This document shows positions 9,541-20,430 of a DNA stretch of 24,506 nt, one piece after another. The notes under the pieces were generated by a model that was not told the origin of the DNA, searched no databases, and was given only the letters and a program-made list of their open reading frames with translations. A program made the position numbers and the translations under genes. Within the stretch, counting starts at the first letter, position 1, and every line of letters begins with the position of its first letter. Location: contig JBOZIK010000001.1 of the NCBI GenBank assembly GCA_051453625.1, positions 21,575,052-21,599,557 on the forward strand, in the 5' to 3' direction. This stretch comes from Welwitschia mirabilis. Its lineage: Eukaryota; Gnetophyta; Gnetopsida; Welwitschiales.

Positions 9541-10102
9541 CTACTAGAATTCATCATGTCCCTACATGCTTAAGAAATAAATAGAAAACTAAAATTAAAA
9601 GTAAAGATAATCATCTGGCTAGTCATGGGAATGACAGAGAGGAGGATGATCATAGTAACAAAAATCTAAAGCTAAGAAAAATTATTGGTAGTAAAGAACT
9701 AGATTATCATCTAGACTATCATGGGGATGACAGATAAAATGATAGTTTATTAAAATTTGAAAAAAAGAAAAATTATGAAATGTAAAAAACATGTAGACTG
9801 TCATCTAGAATATTATGGGAATGACTGAGGGGATGACAGTAATGCTACTATCAAACTACAAATAGAAGAAAAATGGCAAAACCAAAAATAAATTTCAAAA
9901 TTTTAGAACTATCATGTCCTATGTTATGGGGATAACAAAGAGAACGATAGGGTTTCTAGAAAATTATAGAAAATAAAATTTTACAAAAATAACCTACTTT
10001 AAACTTACATTAAAAATACAACATTAATTCAAATAAATAACTTGAACAAAAAGTTCAAGTTACTTATCTAGATAATGATCATTCCCTAGCTCCTTATGGC
10101 CT
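9541..10102 (-). mobile_element. 5' leader of Element 2 with four hairpin motifs
   Basis: Between gag and PBS lie four regularly spaced copies of the dispersed motif (9608-9650, 9703-9745, 9798-9840, 9908-9950), about 95-110 bp apart in A-rich DNA. No frame is open. The layout parallels 6301-6787, and the regular spacing suggests amplification of a unit of about 100 bp. Confidence 0.65.
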
Positions 10103-10120
10103 TCCCCGACAATGATACCA
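10103..10120 (-). other. Primer binding site of Element 2 (tRNA-Asp type)
   Basis: The minus strand reads TGGTATCATTGTCGGGGA. It matches the complement of plant tRNA-Asp (TGGCGCCGTTGCCGGGGA) at 13 of 18 positions, and all five mismatches are C-to-T or G-to-A. It is three bases from the LTR edge at 10124. The Asp-type PBS together with the gag and protease style fits an Athila/Tat-like gypsy element. Confidence 0.75.
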
Positions 10121-10123
10121 AAA

Positions 10124-11457
10124 TGTTACAGTTGAATTTTTGAAATCCTAAAGTCCTTTAGATAAACTTAGAAATTAAATAACTTATAAAAAAACACACT
10201 CTAATATAGGTGGAAGTTCATCCAAATGTCATAATCCCAATAAAGGCACTAGGCTTAAAGTTAGAGAGTTGATTTTCAAAGGTATTTTTATTCTTTTATC
10301 TTTTAATAACTAAAAGTAAACATTAAAGTAAATGCAATGCAATGTAAATGGATATAAAATGCAAATGCAAATGGAATGAGTTTTATTTGATTTTTAATTC
10401 TTCTATCACAAGAACTAGCTCTCTATAATTTATATTAATTAAGAAGATTTCTTAACTTATTCCTAACCAATATGAATTATGAGATATACTAAGTAGAATA
10501 AGGAATGCAATGTAAAATGGAAATGGAATAATAATGCAATCTAATACTAACCAAAGTCAATCTTAACAAGGATTGCCATTATGATCTAGATAAATCATAG
10601 AGTTATCACTTTAAACTATAATCAATGTAAACTATAAGGGACATACACAAAATTGAAATGAAAATAGCAATTGTATTGATTCAAAGAGTAATTAGATTAA
10701 TTCAATAACTTTATATCTACTTATGATAGAATAATAGCATCTTAATGGAATAGACTCAGCCTAACACCAAGGAAACTCCTTTCTATAGCTCTGGATAGAC
10801 CTCTTATCCTTTAATCTTTTGTTACAAGCATATCAATTATAAAAGATGAATTGGAAGTAAGGACAAGAGAGATATTTATAGTTTTACATTAGAAGTTATA
10901 TAAACACAATCCTAAAAGTTAGAGAAGAAACCCTAGTAGTCCAAGTGAGTCGCATGACTCCATTACAAGATAATTCAGCCCTGCTTATATAAAACAGTTA
11001 TCATCCTGACTATCATGGGAGTAACACTAGGGATGAAACCCCGTAACAACAAATAATTCTATAATTTTTGGCTCTACAATTAGTCACGTAATTAGCTCCA
11101 CTTTTGTTGTCTTCTGTGATGTCATGGAAATGACAATGGGGATGACACCTTCATAGAAAAGTTTACTTCATTGACTCTAACCTCCATTCCATGTTACTGT
11201 TTTAATAGGAAAGAATAGTGTTGTTGTCCCCTCTATTATGAGGATCACAATGGAAACAATACCATTCCATAGCTCCTCATGTAAAGAAAATTAGCCTTCT
11301 TCATCACTAATCTTCCTTTAACATGCCAAGTACCAGACATGCCTAAAATGTCTCCAATTATGCCAAGAATTATGTGTTTCCATGATCATCCTATTCACTA
11401 TCGATAATTAGCAAAATTATATACAAAACTATATAAATGTCTTGAAAAAGCACTCCA
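10124..11457 (-). mobile_element. LTR of Element 2 (copy A, runs into gap)
   Basis: Starts TGTTACA next to the PBS. The part from 10630 onward is collinear with 11558-12280 at roughly 80 percent identity by eye, and both are distant relatives of the Element 1 LTR (shared 'gatcta..tataagg' block and TATA position). It contains three hairpin motifs (10998-11040, 11105-11149, 11221-11263). It stops at the 100-N gap about 40-45 bp before the expected LTR end. Confidence 0.7.
10873..10880 (-). promoter_or_regulatory. LTR TATA box (Element 2, copy A)
   Basis: TATAAATA on the minus strand, at the same place relative to flanking LTR sequence as 11805-11812 and comparable to 7434-7441. Confidence 0.55.
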
Positions 11458-11557
11458 NNNNNNNNNNNNNNNNNNNNNNNNNNNNNNNNNNNNNNNNNNN
11501 NNNNNNNNNNNNNNNNNNNNNNNNNNNNNNNNNNNNNNNNNNNNNNNNNNNNNNNNN
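11458..11557. other. Assembly gap, exactly 100 N
   Basis: The round size suggests a placeholder of unknown length. LTR sequence of the same family lies on both sides. The open frames spanning it on both strands are artefacts. Confidence 0.99.
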
Positions 11558-12320
11558 AACTATAAGGGACATACACAAAATTGAAATGAAAATAGCAATT
11601 GTATTGATTCAAAGAGTAATTAGATTAATTCAAGAACCTTTATATCCACTTACAATAGAATAATAACACTTCAATAGAAGATACTTAGCCTAACACCAAG
11701 GAAACTCCTTTCTGTAGCTACTGGATGGATCTCTTGTCCTTCAATCTTTTATCACAAGCATATCTGGTACAAAAGATAGAAATAGAAATAAAGAAGAGGA
11801 ATGGTATTTATAGTTTTACATTAAGGTATTAGAAAATCATCCCTAGAATTTAGAAAAGAAACCTTAGTATTACAAGTGAGTCATTTGATCCCATTACAAA
11901 GACAATTCTTTCCAACCATAGAAAAACTGTTGTCATCTCTCCTATCGTGGGGACGACATGGGGGATGTCACCCTATGCCAAAAGATACTTTATCATCTTC
12001 ATGTTTCATTATCATCCCCACAACTTTTATCCATGTTAGCAGTGCTATCATCTTGCCTATCATTGAGATGATAGAGGGGACAACAATCCTCCTTATCTTT
12101 AATCTCAAATGTAAATTAGTCTTTTGCATGATGAATTCTTCTTTCAAGTATGCAATGTTAGAATAAGCCTAAGAAACCTCCAAATATGCTAAAAATCACA
12201 TGTTTTATTATTCATCCTATTAGATCTCCATAATCATCAGTAGAGCATCCAAACCTATGTAAATGTTCTCCAAAATCACTCAAAATACACATCAAATTCC
12301 TATGAATTAGCATCGCAATA
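11558..12320 (-). mobile_element. LTR of Element 2 family (copy B, starts mid-LTR)
   Basis: Begins exactly at the gap with aactataagggacatacac, matching 10630, and continues to an end reading CATCGCAATA, which corresponds to the ACGTAATA end of the Element 1 LTR. It carries hairpin motifs at 11929-11973 and 12044-12090 and a partial one near 11991-12022. Divergence from copy A is too high for two alleles, so it is probably the remainder of a second LTR. A 96-codon plus-strand frame at 11876-12166 lies wholly inside the LTR. Confidence 0.65.
11805..11812 (-). promoter_or_regulatory. LTR TATA box (Element 2 family, copy B)
   Basis: TATAAATA on the minus strand, conserved with 10873-10880, including the flanking 'gttttacatta'. 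Confidence 0.55.
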
Positions 12321-12589
12321 GTGATAGAGATTTAAATCAGATTGACATTTGCCATGATAAAAACTTTTCTTTAATGGTTTTTACTTCCACTCATTCTTCA
12401 TGTATGTCTTTCTTAGATTATTACCTTAATATATCCAAACCTTATGAGAATGAAATAAAAATTACTCTAAATCTTTCAAGCTTGAATTATAAGCATGAAA
12501 ACATAAGTGAATAAGATGAGAAAGATTAGTTTACTAATTGTAATAAAAGATAATAAGATACAAATATTAATTAATAAAAGAAGAAGAAG
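12321..12589. other. Unrecognised flank right of Element 2 LTR
   Basis: A+T-rich with no frame, and not repeated elsewhere in the window. If 12320 is a true LTR end, this is target DNA, perhaps part of the copia remnant that follows. Confidence 0.3.
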
Positions 12590-13130
12590 GAAATGATAGC
12601 TTACTTAAATAATCCTATAAGGAATTACATCAAGAAAATAAAAAGATCTTAAAAGAAAATCTTCTTCTTAAGTAAACTATTGAGGAGATAGAAGAGAAAA
12701 TAAATCTACCTCACATTATCTTGATCTAGTAAATAAGAAGGCAGCTGATAGAATTTAGTGATTTAAAAAAGATGTTAACCATCTTTAAGGGCTCATCAAA
12801 GAAAACAAAGAGGGACATAAGTGTATATTAAATAAAATTAGTAAATTAAACTATATTATTTTAAAGTTTTCCATAGGAAACAACATTATGAAGAAAATGC
12901 TCTTAAAGTAAGGATCTTTAGATAAAAGTGGTGTTGGGAACTTACCTTCATTTATTTTTATGCATGAATTATCCAACAAGTTGGCTTTATTTTCCAATGG
13001 TAATAGCTCTTTTCAAAAAAACATCAAAATAAGATAATGTCCAACCTTACTCTTGGTATTTTTAATATGGTAAAAATAATAAAAGACATTTTATATTTAA
13101 TTTTCGCAATAGATTTGATCATAATAAATT
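12590..13130 (+). pseudogene. Ty1/copia gag C-terminal remnant
   Basis: Broken plus-strand frames give ELHQENKKILKENLLLK followed by a Glu/Lys-rich stretch (about 12632-12700), resembling the coiled linker late in copia (SIRE-like) Gag. Near 12905-12950 comes GSLDKSGVGNLPS, close to the widespread copia Gag motif (D-K-[ST]-G-[LIV]-G). A decayed zinc-knuckle-like stretch (WYF-stop-YGKNNKRH) follows at about 13055-13095. Stops and frameshifts are frequent. The match rests on short motifs. No pol follows. Confidence 0.45.
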
Positions 13131-14020
13131 ATCCTGTAAATATAGAAATTACTTTTAAATGTTTGGTACTATAGAAGGCTTTCATGCTATTCTTAAAAAT
13201 AGTATTTTAATTGTAGATGAAGTAATGGTAGAGATCATGTCTCCTGGTAATATTTTCTTGTATATATGATTTATCATTTTTATACAATTATAATTTTAGC
13301 TTATTTTTTAAAACTTCCTTTAGCATATTTTTTGAATGGAATGTTTTTTAAGCACTGGTATAATCTAAAGAAAGGGAGATATTGGACTTAGACTTATATG
13401 ATGTTTAAATTTCCTTTTAATTCAAATCTGCTTGATTTTCTAAAAATTTCACTTTGTTAGTAGATATAATGTTATACATTTTATGGTATAATGTACCCTT
13501 TATTATTAATAATGTTTATGAGTATGCTCTTTTTACTCTTGTACATTATCTTCATAGCTAATATCATGTAAAAAAGGTAAATGTTTAAACTCATCTGAGT
13601 ACTTTTGTTTAAGAAATTTACATCTCACATTGGAAAATATATTGTTCTTAATTAGATATTATCAATATTTCCTTTTCTCTTAACCATTTTTGTAAATTGT
13701 ATTCCCTAGCATTGAGCACTTACACATTTTAGATATCTCTAGATTTAATTTTCTAGGATGTCTACTATTTCTACTACATTTTTATAGAACATTCACACAT
13801 TAAGGGGAAGCTATTTTTAAGCTTATAATTGTGGTACTAGTCTATACGATTATTTCTTAATTGTATCATATTATGTATGTCAATTTGTATCATAATGTGT
13901 TATATAAAAATTGGTATCATATTTTCTTCAATATAGTATTATACACTTATACTAATTATTTATTATAATGTATATTTTATTACCACTATTATTGCTTGCA
14001 CCTCTTATCTAGTCCTTGAT
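13131..14020. other. Unrecognised A+T-rich stretch
   Basis: No coding frame or LTR edge is visible. Short repetitions such as 'ttgtatcatattatgt' recur around 13860-13920. By position it could be the remains of the interior or 3' part of the copia element suggested by the flanking signals, heavily deleted. Confidence 0.25.
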
Positions 14021-14023
14021 GAT

Positions 14024-14040
14024 AAAGGAGGAGAGAAAGA
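14024..14040 (+). other. Polypurine-tract-like run
   Basis: AAAGGAGGAGAGAAAGA is 17 purines in a row, preceded by ccttgatgat. Plant copia elements often carry a similar gatgat..aaagggggaga stretch just before the 3' LTR. It supports, but does not prove, an LTR starting near 14041. Confidence 0.35.
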
Positions 14041-15521
14041 TTAAGATATTGAAATTTTCAAGATGATAAATGTCTTTACATGATATATAAGATATTATGC
14101 TCTGTCAGTGATGAGGATAAATAGGTAGGTTTAAAAGGAGCATAAACTTAGGAAGAACATCAAAGAAAATTTAGTTATCACTAATGATAAAGAAAAAGAT
14201 TATTGCATCTTCTAATTCCGAGTTGATGATAAAATAAGTTTTAAATAAATTAATTATAATATTTATATTATTTATGTAGTTTTTAAAAAACATTTGGATG
14301 CTTAAGCACATAAAGAAGAAGGAGAAAAGAAAGAAAAATCACCTAAACTATTGACTATTTATTAGTTGGGGGTCAATCACCTATTATAGCTACAAGTGCA
14401 AATTTTTAATAAGGGATTTACTGCTTACTATTGAGGGGTCGATTTCCCACTATAGCTAAAAATTGAAGTTTTAATAGGGGTCAACTACCTTTTATTAGAC
14501 TTTTGACCACTCACTGGAGCTAAAAATGAAATTTTCAACAGAGGATTAACTATCTATTATTAGGGGTCAATCACTTAAAGACTTTTATAATAATTTATAT
14601 TCATGATGAGATTGATTGATTAAAAAATGGTAATAGTAATAATAACAATAAAAACAACCATAGTGGCTATATCTAAAAAGATGTAAGTCTAAATATCAAA
14701 ATAAAAAAATTTAAAAAATATATCATAAAAGTTTTTTCTAGAATAATTAGTAATTCATGAGCAACCCCTATAGTGTAATGGGCAGTTTGTACAAGGCACG
14801 AGAACAAATTTATTAATGTATGATTAATAATTTATCACTAGGAATTTTAACTAGATAAGGGATTAACTAACATTAAGAAAGAGGTCAATCACCTCACATA
14901 TAGTTGTAAGTAAAAATATTCCTTAGGAAACACATAACCATTGGAGAAAAGAATTAGATGGCTAACTAACTATTTTGAGGGTCTTAATAGTCATATACCT
15001 TGGAATCATAATGTATAACTAAAATGCATCCTTTATATAATCCAAAGATGATTATAGTTATTTATGGTAATTTTATCTCTTATTATTGGGACTAATTATG
15101 TAATAAAACATGTTCTATTTTTTTCTATTATTCTTTCTGAACTCTACATTATTCCTTATCGTAATTAAAGATATTGAGCTTGCTTAAAGGCTAATAACTA
15201 TTGTAAAATCCTATTATAATATGGAGGATTACCATAAATTCTTGTTGGAGTGTAGTTAGAGGCTATACTAGCAATAAAGAAAAACAAGCTTATTTACATT
15301 ACATTATGTCTATATCTTTTTATTATTTAGTTAATTTCATGTGCTTAATTGTTGTATTTATTATTAATTGTATGAACTATCATCAAAGTTAATTTGGCAG
15401 TAATTATTATTTAATTAGATGATAGATAACATTGTGCAGACATAGTATTAGATAATTAGATTACAAAAACAAATTTAGTTATTGTATTCAAATCTCACCT
15501 TTATAATAGCCAATCTTAACA
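14041..15521 (+). mobile_element. Possible copia-type LTR
   Basis: Bounded on the left by a purine run and on the right by attcaaatctcacc..taacaag, a C-containing stretch plus AACAAG that resembles the end of many SIRE-like LTRs before their PBS. The PBS position itself (15524 onward) matches TGGTATCAGAGC poorly. The interior has GGGGTCAA-type units (14360-14580, 14855-14930) like those of the copia LTR at 23027. No second copy is in the window, so the edges are guesses. Confidence 0.3.
14360..14580 (+). repeat. Degenerate repeat units with GGGGTCAA motifs
   Basis: Three or four units of about 65-75 bp share an order: GGGGTCRA, a short 'tcac/ctac' stretch, 'tatagcta', 'aa.tgaaatttt', then 'ag.ggatt'. 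Copies start near 14364, 14433, 14480 and 14555, with an outlier near 14888 (gaggtcaatcacctcacatatagttg). Confidence 0.55.
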
Positions 15522-15535
15522 AGTCTAAGTTAAAA

Positions 15536-16609
15536 GTCCTTAAAAAGACAATGATGCTAATAGGAGTTAATGATGACATTGGTTAAGTTACAAATCTTGG
15601 GGTCATTTTTATTTTATAGGACCTATGGTAGATTACAAGTTCACTTAGATGATTATTGAACTGATCTAAATTTGCCAAAAATTATGAAATTTTTAAAATC
15701 CTAATTCTAATCCTAATTTTTAGGCAATAAATGGGGAAATGTATTTCATTTTTAGATAATAAAGATCAAACTATTGGAATTAAAATAAGCCTTGAACATG
15801 TTTTGCTTTTAAGTTATCTTCTTTAGGAATGGATTAGTTATTAAGACTAGCATGACATATTAATTCTTGGCTTGAGTCTTTTATTTATGTGTATTTTTAC
15901 CTATTGTTGTAATAAAGTGTTGAAATTTCTTGAATCTAGTTTTTTGATTTTAAGTGTGCATGTTTTCCATATTTGTAATACTTGATTTAATTCGAAATAT
16001 ATTAAGATTTTCTTTATTTTTGAGTAATTATTCATGTGATTATCTTAGTCCATAGTTTACTAATATTTGATGTTCTTTGGAATGATTTCCTATTTTTCAT
16101 GCTTATGAAGTAAGCTATAAGAGTTAAGTTGACTTAAAGTCTTTGCCAACCCTTATATGATAAATGAGATTATGTCATCATGCTAGATCTAGAATAAATG
16201 CTTGACATGATTTCTCTAAATTAACACAGAAAAAGTCTATTATTATTAACATTCATGCCAATTTTATTAGGATCATGCTAGATGTTTAAAGTTATGCCTC
16301 TTTTCTATCTCAATATATAGATCCACAACATTCTTTTGCAATATTAAATCTATCTATGACAGTTATGAAAATAGATTCTTACACACTTTACTGTTTTATC
16401 TACTGCATATCGGACTATACTACAAATAAACGTTCTAGTTTTATATGGTAAAAGTTAGATTTGGTTATACAAGATTTTTATCCATTGGGTAATCTTGCTT
16501 AAACTCATAATATATATAGTGATATAAGCATAGCTAAATTAATCACGAATAGCCTTTTAGCATCATTATTAAGAATATATGACATGGTAGTTATAGTAGG
16601 GCATGCACA
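15536..16609. other. Unrecognised A+T-rich stretch
   Basis: No open frame, LTR edge or internal repeat could be supported on either strand. Confidence 0.4.
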
Positions 16610-17330
16610 AATACTTCCATTTCTACTCTTTTCATTTATACTTTTTTTCTTTATTTTTAATTATATTGGTCTTTTTTATTTCCTTTTTCTTTTTATTTAC
16701 TACAATTTGCATCTAGTGCTCTTTTCTTTTTTCTTTCAATTTTCTTTTCCCCACTTTTCAGTTATTTTGGTCTACTACTAATGTTTTTTCTTATTTTTTT
16801 TCATTGAATGGTAGTAGTCTTTTTTCATTGGAATCCAAATAGACCCTTTTTACATTTTTTCTATAATTTTTCTTTGATTTAATATAATTTTTTTAATTTA
16901 CTACAAGTTTTTCAAGAATAAGCTATTAAAATCACTATATCAAGTTTTCCATATGGGACTAATTAAATTTGTAGAGGTTTTTGAAAAGAATTTTTTTCTT
17001 TTTCTTTTATTTCTTTCCCTTTTCTTATTCCCCCACTTTTTCTTAGGTTTTCTTAAGATGTTGAATAAAAAACCAAAAAAAATTATTTTGTAGGATTTTC
17101 TTTTTCTTGCTACATTTTAATTTTTTTAATTTCCATTTTTGCATTTTTGCATTAAGAAGTCTTAGATTTATCATTTTCATCATTTTCAACATTGTACTAT
17201 ATTCTAGGGTTTTTATTTTATAGCGTTGCATATCTTTCACCTTATTATGTTTTTGCTTTCACTAATCACTTCATCTTTTCGTTCTAGTTAAGTCATAAAT
17301 CATAATATTTTCCTTACCCTTTCTTATGTT
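16610..17330 (+). repeat. T-rich / polypyrimidine region
   Basis: Dominated by runs of T broken by C (ttttctttatttttaattat, ttctttttcttttatttctttccc). The apparent frames at 16584-16781 (plus, mostly Phe/Leu/Tyr) and 17043-17240 (minus, mostly Lys/Met/Leu) follow from composition. It may be low-complexity DNA or a matrix-attachment-like A+T region. Confidence 0.5.
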
Positions 17331-18366
17331 TTCACAAAGCCAATTCCAAAACCATCTCTCACTAATGCGATTATCCTTTTCTTAAGTTTAAATGTCAAAT
17401 TTCATCAAATATTATTTTAGACCTTTCTAAAATATTTCTCAGTTTGATGAGTTTTAATTTATGAAGAGTTTACATGAATTGGTAATAGAGGTCTGATAAA
17501 AGATTACGCTAAACCCATCTTAATTCTAACATGAATCTGATTTAGATCATGTAGGAAAACATTTATGAGAAGCCATTCGTGAGAAAGATATAATCAAAAA
17601 AATATGAATTAAAATAAATAGTTCCATTTCCAATCCAACTTTCCTAGAAATAATTCCAAGATTTACTCACTTAGGAAAATCCTAAAAGATTACTTTAGCT
17701 TCAATGCTTAGGAATCTTCTTTTGTATAGTTTAGCTTTTAAATGCTGAATAAAATTTAAACTTAATTTCATTTAATTATAATTACACTATCATAATTTAA
17801 AGTTTAAGGATTCATATCTACATCTTAATAAATTCGAGTATATTATTTCCAAGATAGTAAAACTTTTAATATGATTAAATGCCTTTTTAAAACTATAGCT
17901 ACTCATATGAGTAATAAGAGAAATCTACCCCTTATGTTTAGTCTTATACTTTCTTCATAATGTCATCTCTTAAAACTTTAGATGTGATGATTAAAATAGA
18001 TCCTCCATAAAAACTAGTGCTCCCTAATGAATCATGAATTTTCAATAAAATAAGATATTAATAATCATAATTTTACATTACTTTTCAAACTATAATACTA
18101 AACTTAGAGTTATTTTTGTACATTTTAAGTGACAAGGGCCTCAAACACTTAATACGCTTAAAGTAATGCATTATGATTTAGTTTAAGGATATTTATGATG
18201 ATCATGATTAGAAGGTTAAGATTAAGGGCAAAAATCTAGAGCATGGGGGAGTATTTAACCTATCATCTTTATAGATGCCTCATAGTATCCTTTCCATCAA
18301 TATATCTTATCCACTTACTTATTTAATAATTTTAACTCATTATAACATTATATATACAATAACAGA
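17331..18366. other. Unrecognised A+T-rich stretch
   Basis: No gene found. It could be a decayed LTR, because it ends at a PBS-like site, but no LTR start or partner copy is visible. Confidence 0.3.
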
Positions 18367-18378
18367 TGGCATCAAAGC
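18367..18378 (+). other. PBS-like site (initiator tRNA-Met type)
   Basis: TGGCATCAAAGC differs from the plant copia/chromovirus PBS TGGTATCAGAGC at two of 12 positions and is preceded by aataacaga, with CA two bases upstream as at an LTR end. The site stands alone: no LTR pair or gag is seen, so a chance match is possible. Confidence 0.3.
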
Positions 18379-19215
18379 ATTTTAGAACAATAGTACCTTG
18401 AAAACTTGCATTCTGGGAGCTATAACTTGTACGTTTCTAGTCATTTTTAAGTTAAATGTTATGTTTTCATATAAGGTAAATCATAGGAGATATAATTCAG
18501 TCATTCTATTTTTTGAAATCTTGGATAGTTATTTTTCAAACTATTTGTGGTAATTCATAACCAATTCTATGAGTAAAACAATACTATAATGCCATTTGAA
18601 AGATTTCCTAGTTAAGCAGGAATCACATGTGTAAAGATAATGGTTATGAAAACTCCTCAACCTAAAAATAATCGAAGTGTAGCTCTAAAAACTTCCTTGA
18701 ATTTTCAAACTCATCTCATAATGTTAATATATGAAATTTATGCCATTTTGATAGTTTTAAGTTAAATTAAAGCCTTTCTAAAAAATTAGAATAATATTTT
18801 CTATTACTTTTCTCTCTTATTTTTTCATTTTTAAGTTAATATTCTATCAATATTAGTTTGGAATCCTGATACACTCTCCATTATCATTTTTTGCTATTAT
18901 ATGAATCCATTTTCAATGTTATATATTCTATTAAATTTCATTTTTCATCACTTTTTCTCTTCTTGTCTTCCATTTAAAGGGCATTGTAGGAATGGTAAAG
19001 TGCATGGAATGGATTGTATAGGAGAAGGATAAGGTATTAGATCTTATAATCATTTAGATTGAATACTAATAAAAGGGGCTATGATTTTATCTAAAACTAA
19101 TAATTATTCTTTTCTTTACGATTCTATGATTTTATGTACTTGTTTTATGAATTCTCATCATGCTTTTCTTTTAATTTGACTAGACTTCTTAGAGCATGTT
19201 ATAAAGTTAGTATCA
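18379..19215. other. Unrecognised A+T-rich stretch
   Basis: The text near 18416-18520 ('gggagctataacttgtacg') has the feel of gypsy LTR interiors, but there is no second copy to prove it. No open frame. Confidence 0.25.
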
Positions 19216-19976
19216 TGTAGGATTATCATTAGAAGATTAAAAAATAAATAAAATGTTTTAGCTAGGAGTTTATTTATTAAGATTTTAGTATGCTAGTATG
19301 GAAAATAATATCCAGCAAATGTAATGGACATGTAATCATGTAGTAGCATAGGAAGAGTTTTGGTAAGTAAAATATGTTAGAAAAAGACAAAGTTGTAAGG
19401 AATATGTCATGAGGAAATCCATGTGTAATGAATTCACTATTTTTAGATATTATTTCTAGTGAATTTATGTAAGAGTCTAAGATTAAAAGGATTCTTTATT
19501 GATAAGGATTACTCTTAAAGCCTTATAAATAAGAATGTATGAAGAGATGAAGGACACACTTGGAGAGTATTCTTTAGAGCATGGCTTTGAGAAATCCTTG
19601 GTAAAGGACTTGGAGAAGGAAGAAGTAAGAGATATTGAATTTGGAACTTAATAGGAGATTTTATTAAGGAACTTTAGGAGATAGTTCCTGGTGAATAACA
19701 TGGCTTACTTTCATTCTCTCTTAAAGGATACTGAGCATAAAAGTAATAGAGCCTTGATAAGGCTTTGATAAGGACTATTAAGAAAAGAGCTCAAGGAAGC
19801 TTTACTAGCTTGATACTTGTTTTTAAGTGTTGTAATTGTTGTTTCAGTAATAGAAAATAATTTATTCATTATATTCAACATTTTGTTTCATAAATATATC
19901 TTATGTATTTCTATTTCTATCTAGAAATATAATTTCAAAAATATTATTATGGTTTCATTATGCTTACTTTGCATCA
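19216..19976 (+). mobile_element. 5' LTR of small Element 3
   Basis: About 761 bp, starting TG in tcatgtaggattatc and ending CA at 19975-19976, two bases before a PBS. It is collinear with 20581-21034 (shared 'ttttagctagg.gtttattta', 'ggaatatgtcat', 'aaatccttggtaaaggactt') at roughly 75-80 percent identity by eye. A TATA box lies at 19524-19531. Confidence 0.75.
19524..19531 (+). promoter_or_regulatory. TATA box of Element 3 LTR
   Basis: TATAAATA, about 310 bp into the LTR. The 3' LTR has TGTAAATA at the matching place (20896-20903). Confidence 0.5.
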
Positions 19977-19978
19977 TC

Positions 19979-19990
19979 TCATATCAAAGC
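19979..19990 (+). other. Primer binding site of Element 3
   Basis: TCATATCAAAGC followed by aagtg matches TGGTATCAGAGC at 9 of 12 positions; all three mismatches are in GG/G positions. It sits two bases after the LTR CA, as in Ty1/copia elements. Confidence 0.55.
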
Positions 19991-20040
19991 AAGTGTTGGA
20001 TATTGTGTGGAGTTGGTTGCTATTTTTCATTTTAGAAAGG

Positions 20041-20430
20041 GTATAGCTAAAGAAGCCAATATTTTCTCACCTAGAAAATTACCTTATGAGGATAGAATTA
20101 ATGATGGAAGACATTCTAAGAATGATGATGGATGAGAACCATATACTCGAGCATAAAAATGAAGCTTTAGAGAAGAAGCAGAATGAAGAATAGTCTATGG
20201 TGGAAGAGACACTAAATAAGGATGCTATTCATGAAGATCAAAATATGAAGTTGGATGTGGACTATGTTTTCTAGCACATGGAGCCAACTTTAGAGGAGAA
20301 GTACAGAGATGAACAAATCATGATGCAAGAGCCATCATAGAAAGATGTTATGTATGAAAATTAGAATAGTGTAGTAGAAGCAAAAAGCATAAAAGAAATG
20401 AAGGTAACTATAATTGCAAATATATAAGAG
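20041..20430 (+). pseudogene. Broken Glu/Lys/Met-rich frame inside Element 3
   Basis: In the frame starting at 20041, translation holds for about 130 codons apart from five stops, all TAG, before a TAA at 20428. Pieces include MDENHILEHKNEALEKKQNEE and EPTLEEKYRDEQIMMQEPS. The product would be hydrophilic, acidic and probably coiled. I do not recognise it. It could be the tail of a copia-type Gag, but no zinc knuckle, protease, integrase or reverse transcriptase is present. With only about 600 bp between LTRs, the element is non-autonomous or internally deleted. Confidence 0.4.

Noticed and set aside
235-12090. CRISPR-like array from evenly repeated ~40-bp motifs
   Set aside because: Repeats are degenerate, spacing is irregular overall, they sit in LTRs and leaders of eukaryotic retrotransposons, and no cas-like gene exists.
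11876-12166. 96-codon plus-strand frame, longest N-free frame
   Set aside because: Lies wholly within an LTR, is not open in the sister LTR copy, and shows no domain.
16584-16781. Apparent 65-residue membrane protein
   Set aside because: Phe/Leu/Tyr content follows from the polypyrimidine tract; no start context or homology.
17043-17240. Minus-strand Lys-rich 65-codon frame
   Set aside because: Reverse of the same T-rich low-complexity region.
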